Below are positions 60,916-64,000 of a stretch of DNA of 64,000 nt, one piece after another. Made by a program: the position numbers and the translations under genes. The stretch spans positions 1,922,001-1,986,000 of the forward strand of contig NZ_CP049866.1 in the NCBI RefSeq assembly GCF_011300215.1. The letters are read 5' to 3'. The stretch comes from Nocardioides piscis (GTDB lineage Bacteria > Actinomycetota > Actinomycetes > Propionibacteriales > Nocardioidaceae). The first letter of the stretch is position 1; every line of letters starts with the position of its first letter. A model generated the notes under the pieces. The model saw nothing but the letters and a program-made list of their open reading frames with translations, had not been told where the DNA came from and ran no database searches.

Positions 60916-61072
60916 AGGCCTTCACCGCTGCCACCACCACGCCGACGATGGCGATCACGGCGACAGCCCAGAGCACGTGCTCCGTGGTCACTGAGCCGCG
61001 CTCGGTACGCGCACGCATCCGTGCGTCGAACCCGAGGGCGACTCCGAGTAGGAGTCCGATCAGTCGGTTCAT
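60884..61072 (-). CDS. Flp-type small pilin
   Basis: A 62-residue protein with a short basic leader, the prepilin motif TERGSVTTEHVLWAVAVI and a single C-terminal transmembrane helix. This is the size and layout of a Flp major pilin, though it lacks the usual leading Tyr/Phe. ATG 61072 has AGGAAGGA upstream. Confidence 0.72.
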   Translation of the reverse strand: MNRLIGLLLGVALGFDARMRARTERGSVTTEHVLWAVAVIAIVGVVVAAVKAYVTAQAGNIK

Positions 61073-61116
61073 CTCGTTTCCTTCCTGTCCGCGGTCCTTC
61101 CCCGTCGGGCTGGCTA

Positions 61117-62022
61117 TTAGGTGTTGCTGAACATCCGGAGCAGGGACGGTGCGACGAGCAGCGCCATGAACACGACGCCGAGCAGGGATCCGGGGATGGT
61201 CATCCGCTCGCCGACGGCATTGGCCTCGGCGACCTCGTCGTTGAGCATCGCCGTTCGCATGGCGGCCGACCGGGCACGCAAGTGGCTGTACACGCTGGAG
61301 CCTTCCTCTCCGGAGAGCCGCATGATGTCTGCGAAGTCGTCGAGTTCCGGGAGGCCGAGCTCGTCCGCAAGGGTGTGGAGCGCGTCCCACGGAGGCTGAC
61401 CCGACCACCGGGATCGGGTCAGTTCCTCCGACAGTCGGGTGAACACCCACGAGTCGCCGACAAGTGCCGCGGCCTCCATCGCTTGCCGGACGCCCGAACC
61501 GTTGTTGCGCTCCAGAGCCACGAGATCGATGTAGGCGCCCAAGGCACGCGCGAACTCGCGTCGAGCCTTCTTGGCGTCGTCGATCACGTTGTAGTTGGGC
61601 ACGAAGAACATCACTGCGGCGAGGCCGACCGACGCTGCGCCAGACAGGGTGATCGGGAGCCCCAATCCGAGAAGGTTGAAGAACAGGGACAGCAGGGGCG
61701 GAATCAGTAGGCCGAGGAACGCGAAGACGATCTTGTCGCCGTAGAACTGCGCCACCGAGATGCGGAGCACCGCAAGCTCGCGAGTTGGCGTGCGCACCCA
61801 GAGGCCTGCAGGGAGCGACTTGATGGCCCACAGCCCAATCCGTTCCTTGCCCTGCGGTGCGACGTTCGATGGCCCCGCGGGCCGGCGAGGGTTCCCGGGC
61901 GCGAGCCGACTGAGTGCGTCGGCGAGGTCCGGCTCTGTCGGCATGATGCGGATGACGAGAAGTGCCAGCCCGAACGAGACGAGAGCGCCGCTGGCGAGGG
62001 CTGTCAGGAGACCGGGAGTCAT
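61117..62022 (-). CDS. TadC-type type II/IV secretion F-domain membrane protein
   Basis: A 301-residue protein with an N-terminal helix, two central transmembrane helices (FAFLGLLIPPLLSLFFNLLG and SVGLAAVMFFVPN) and a T2SSF domain, ending in a final helix. It is the inner-membrane platform of a Tad/type IV pilus. It overlaps the TadB gene by ATGA. Confidence 0.85.
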   Translation of the reverse strand: MTPGLLTALASGALVSFGLALLVIRIMPTEPDLADALSRLAPGNPRRPAGPSNVAPQGKERIGLWAIKSLPAGLWVRTPTRELAVLRISVAQFYGDKIVFAFLGLLIPPLLSLFFNLLGLGLPITLSGAASVGLAAVMFFVPNYNVIDDAKKARREFARALGAYIDLVALERNNGSGVRQAMEAAALVGDSWVFTRLSEELTRSRWSGQPPWDALHTLADELGLPELDDFADIMRLSGEEGSSVYSHLRARSAAMRTAMLNDEVAEANAVGERMTIPGSLLGVVFMALLVAPSLLRMFSNT

Positions 62023-62876
62023 GCCGCATCACCCGTCCGAGCGATCCGAGCTCCGAGGAATCTGGGCAACTCCCGGCCGATCGCCATCCGTTTCATCCAC
62101 ACGAGCAAACTGATGTACGCCGCAAGAAGTCCGACGAGAATCACCTGGCCAAACGGGCTTCGGTACGGCTCAACGTACGTCCCGGATACTGCGAGCACGA
62201 CGAGGACGCTGGCGCTGATGATCGTCACCCACCGCGCTGTCGCACGGGGCTTGGCTCGATCGGCCTCGACCTGCCGCCGAGCGCGAACGTCAGCTGCCAC
62301 CGACTCCGCGAGGCCGTCGAGCACGCTGGCCAGGCCCGCCCCGCGACGTCGAGCGCCGAGGATCAGGTTGGCGGCAACGAGGTCCCCGGTGGAGTCGTCC
62401 AGTTCGTCGGCGAAAGCGCGGAGGGCCTGTTCTGTCGACCAACGCGCCCGGAGCCGTGCCACGAGCCGTGTCACCTCGGGCGCGATTGCAGCGGGAGTGG
62501 ATCGCAGCGTTGCGACCAACGCCTGCTCAAGTCCGACACCGACCGTGAGGACGCCCGCGAGCGACCGGGTCCATTCCTCCATCGCTTCGAGTCGCCCGAT
62601 CCGCGTCTGAGCTGGGCCAGACGACAGCAGAGCGGGAAGGCCGACGAATGCGATCGGGACGAGCAAGAGCGCCATCGCCCAGCCCGTCACCATGACAGCG
62701 ATCAGTCCGGTGATGGCTCCTGCGGCCAGAAGCCATTGGGTCTGCCTCGGTAGCGGCTTCAAGTGGCGTTTGCGTGGCGGTCGCTGCACGACTTCTGACG
62801 GCGTCAGGCCGACGACGAGTGCGATCACTCCGCCGACGATCAACGCACCTGCGAGAGCCGGGACGAGGACGATCAT
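62019..62876 (-). CDS. TadB-type secretion F-domain membrane protein
   Basis: A 285-residue platform protein with two N-terminal hydrophobic helices, a T2SSF domain (VGVGLEQALVATLRSTPAAI) and two C-terminal helices. TadB and TadC form the assembly platform that the CpaF ATPase drives. It starts at ATG 62876, overlapping the ATPase stop by 4 bp. Confidence 0.85.
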   Translation of the reverse strand: MIVLVPALAGALIVGGVIALVVGLTPSEVVQRPPRKRHLKPLPRQTQWLLAAGAITGLIAVMVTGWAMALLLVPIAFVGLPALLSSGPAQTRIGRLEAMEEWTRSLAGVLTVGVGLEQALVATLRSTPAAIAPEVTRLVARLRARWSTEQALRAFADELDDSTGDLVAANLILGARRRGAGLASVLDGLAESVAADVRARRQVEADRAKPRATARWVTIISASVLVVLAVSGTYVEPYRSPFGQVILVGLLAAYISLLVWMKRMAIGRELPRFLGARIARTGDAA

Positions 62877-64000
62877 GACGTGCGTCCTTGCTGGAGCAGG
62901 TAGCCAGAGAGGTCGAAGCCGTGCACGGTGAGCGCCCGGTAGGCGTCGGGCAGAACATTCGGGGCGGCCACTCCGTTGGCGTCTGGCGAGAAGACGTGAG
63001 TCGTGGCGTAGCCGGTCTCTTTCTCGCCAGGATCGAGAGCGATGATCTCGGCCACCCGTCGCTGACGTGTCGGTCCGGCCGGACCAGTGGTCGTCTGGAG
63101 GTCGAGGTGGACGATGATGTCGACGGTCGCCGCGAGCTTGCTGGTGGCGAGTGCCTGAGTGACGTGAGATCCCGCCTCCATGGCGCATGTCACGAGCTTG
63201 CGGACAGCTGCGGCGGCATCTGAGGCGTGTGTTGTCGAAATGGAGCCGGTGCCGGACTCCATCGCCTTGATCATCGCCCAGATCTCCTTGCCCCGAACCT
63301 CGCCGACGATCTGGCGCGCGAGGTTGAACCGGAAGGAGTCGACGAGGGCTTCGTCGAGCGTGAACTCGCCCGCCTGCCGTCCGTCGGCACCGCGCTCGCC
63401 GGAGCCCGGCCTGGCTTCCCAGGGGTGCACGATTCGGTGCCGATCGGGCAGCTCGTGGAGGTGGAGCTCGTACTCGGTCTCGAACGTGCCGATCGCCTCA
63501 AGCGGGTCGATCTCGGCGCACAGAGCGCGCACGAGAGTGGTCTTGCCTGCTCCCTGACACCCCGAGACGACGATGCTCCGACGTGCCTTCACTGCGGCCG
63601 ACAGGAAGGAAGCGGCCACCGGCGTCAGCGTCTGACGATCGACGAGGTCCTCGAGCCTGACTTCCATGAGTCGGTGGCGGCGGATGACGACGGAGGGTCG
63701 AGGTGTGACCCAGGCCGCAGCTGCGAGCCGGGATCCGCCGTCCAGCCGCATGTGTAGGCGAGGCTGTGCCTCCGAGAAGCCGCGTGCGTTCACCTCGCTG
63801 CGAGAGGCGAGGAAGACCAGAAAGTCGATCAGGTCCTCGTCGGAGTCGGCGACCGCGGGACCTTCGAGCAGCGAACCGTCGATCAGTTCGAGCAGTACGC
63901 GGTCGTGGCCGGTGATGATGATGTTCTCGATGCGGTCGTCGTCGACGAGCGGTTGGAGGCGACCGAGCCGAAAGAGGGAGTCGAACACCGCGTGGGCCAG
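62873..64000 (-). CDS. CpaF/TadA (VirB11-like) secretion ATPase, partial
   Basis: The frame is open to the window edge, so the N-terminus lies beyond 64000. The visible 375 residues include Walker A GCQGAGKTT, an Asp box (TFETEYELHLHEL), Walker B GEVRGKEIWAMI and the His box (STTHASDAAAAV). These are the marks of the PilT/VirB11-family hexameric ATPase of Tad pili. It would power both pilus assembly and, by analogy to VirB11, the conjugation channel. Confidence 0.87.
   Translation of the reverse strand: MAHAVFDSLFRLGRLQPLVDDDRIENIIITGHDRVLLELIDGSLLEGPAVADSDEDLIDFLVFLASRSEVNARGFSEAQPRLHMRLDGGSRLAAAAWVTPRPSVVIRRHRLMEVRLEDLVDRQTLTPVAASFLSAAVKARRSIVVSGCQGAGKTTLVRALCAEIDPLEAIGTFETEYELHLHELPDRHRIVHPWEARPGSGERGADGRQAGEFTLDEALVDSFRFNLARQIVGEVRGKEIWAMIKAMESGTGSISTTHASDAAAAVRKLVTCAMEAGSHVTQALATSKLAATVDIIVHLDLQTTTGPAGPTRQRRVAEIIALDPGEKETGYATTHVFSPDANGVAAPNVLPDAYRALTVHGFDLSGYLLQQGRTS

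Larger units (their letters stand above)
32467..64000. mobile_element. Integrative conjugative element, left part
   Basis: The element is bounded on the left by tRNA-fMet and runs off the window on the right. It contains an excisionase-like gene, tyrosine integrase, SSB, VirD4/TraG, ArdC-like protein, VirB4-type ATPase, VirB6- and VirB8-like proteins, a cell-wall hydrolase, ParB, a primase-polymerase and a Tad-type pilus set. Most genes lie on the minus strand in overlapping series, so transcription runs toward the integrase end. Four plus-strand genes or gene groups look like cargo. Relaxase, oriT and attR are not visible here. Confidence 0.88.

Noticed and set aside
1..64000. CRISPR array or insertion sequence
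   Set aside because: No evenly spaced direct repeats and no DDE/HUH transposase frames with terminal repeats were seen.

Overview
The window is high-GC DNA with actinobacterial gene content and order, most like Nocardioides or a relative. This rests on gene families and synteny seen by eye, not on a database search. It has two parts that meet at an initiator tRNA gene (32393-32466).

Part 1 (1-32.4 kb) is conserved chromosome. It carries an L,D-transpeptidase tail, a secreted endonuclease/exonuclease/phosphatase-fold protein and a DEAD-box RNA helicase. Then come a ferritin-like protein, a DUF3107/TetR pair, moeZ, a secreted trypsin-like protease, the two subunit genes of an AdnAB-type helicase-nuclease, a purine nucleoside phosphorylase, nudC, a mycoredoxin, uvrD2 and whiB7. 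After these follow small zinc-ribbon genes, an enoyl-CoA hydratase, a PHP protein, a metallopeptidase, a PucR-type regulator, a GDSL esterase, a NUDIX hydrolase, a DUF2342 protein, moaE, a Lon-like PDZ protease, a PPA1309-family protein and a UPF0182 membrane protein. The order rhlE / TetR-DUF3107 / moeZ / adnA-adnB / nudC / mrx1 / uvrD2 / whiB7 / DUF2342 / PDZ protease / UPF0182 matches the Mycobacterium tuberculosis Rv3211-Rv3193c segment. Several genes look leaderless, with a TANNNT -10 box 6-7 nt before the start codon. The whiB7 leader holds a readable attenuator: a translated upstream ORF, an antiterminator strand inside that ORF, and a competing intrinsic terminator.

Part 2 (32.47 kb to the window end) is the left part of an integrative conjugative element. 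It begins with an excisionase-like gene and a tyrosine integrase beside the tRNA, then a toxin-antitoxin-like pair with its own operator/promoter. The rest is a long minus-strand block: SSB, VirD4/TraG coupling ATPase, ArdC-like protein, VirB4-type ATPase, SCO6880-family protein, VirB6/TrbL-like membrane protein, two small DUF6112-like membrane proteins, DUF6349, an M23 peptidoglycan hydrolase, a VirB8-like protein, ParB, a primase-polymerase, a LysM-BTAD protein and a Tad/Flp-pilus set (TadG, two TadE, pilin, TadC, TadB, CpaF). Plus-strand cargo interrupts this block, including a helicase IV-like protein with an inserted nuclease-like segment. No relaxase and no right end are in the window.

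Four reading frames (adnA, adnB, the nudC start and the SCO6880 gene) are each restored by adding one G/C to a homopolymer run. This points to systematic base-calling errors at least as much as to real gene decay.
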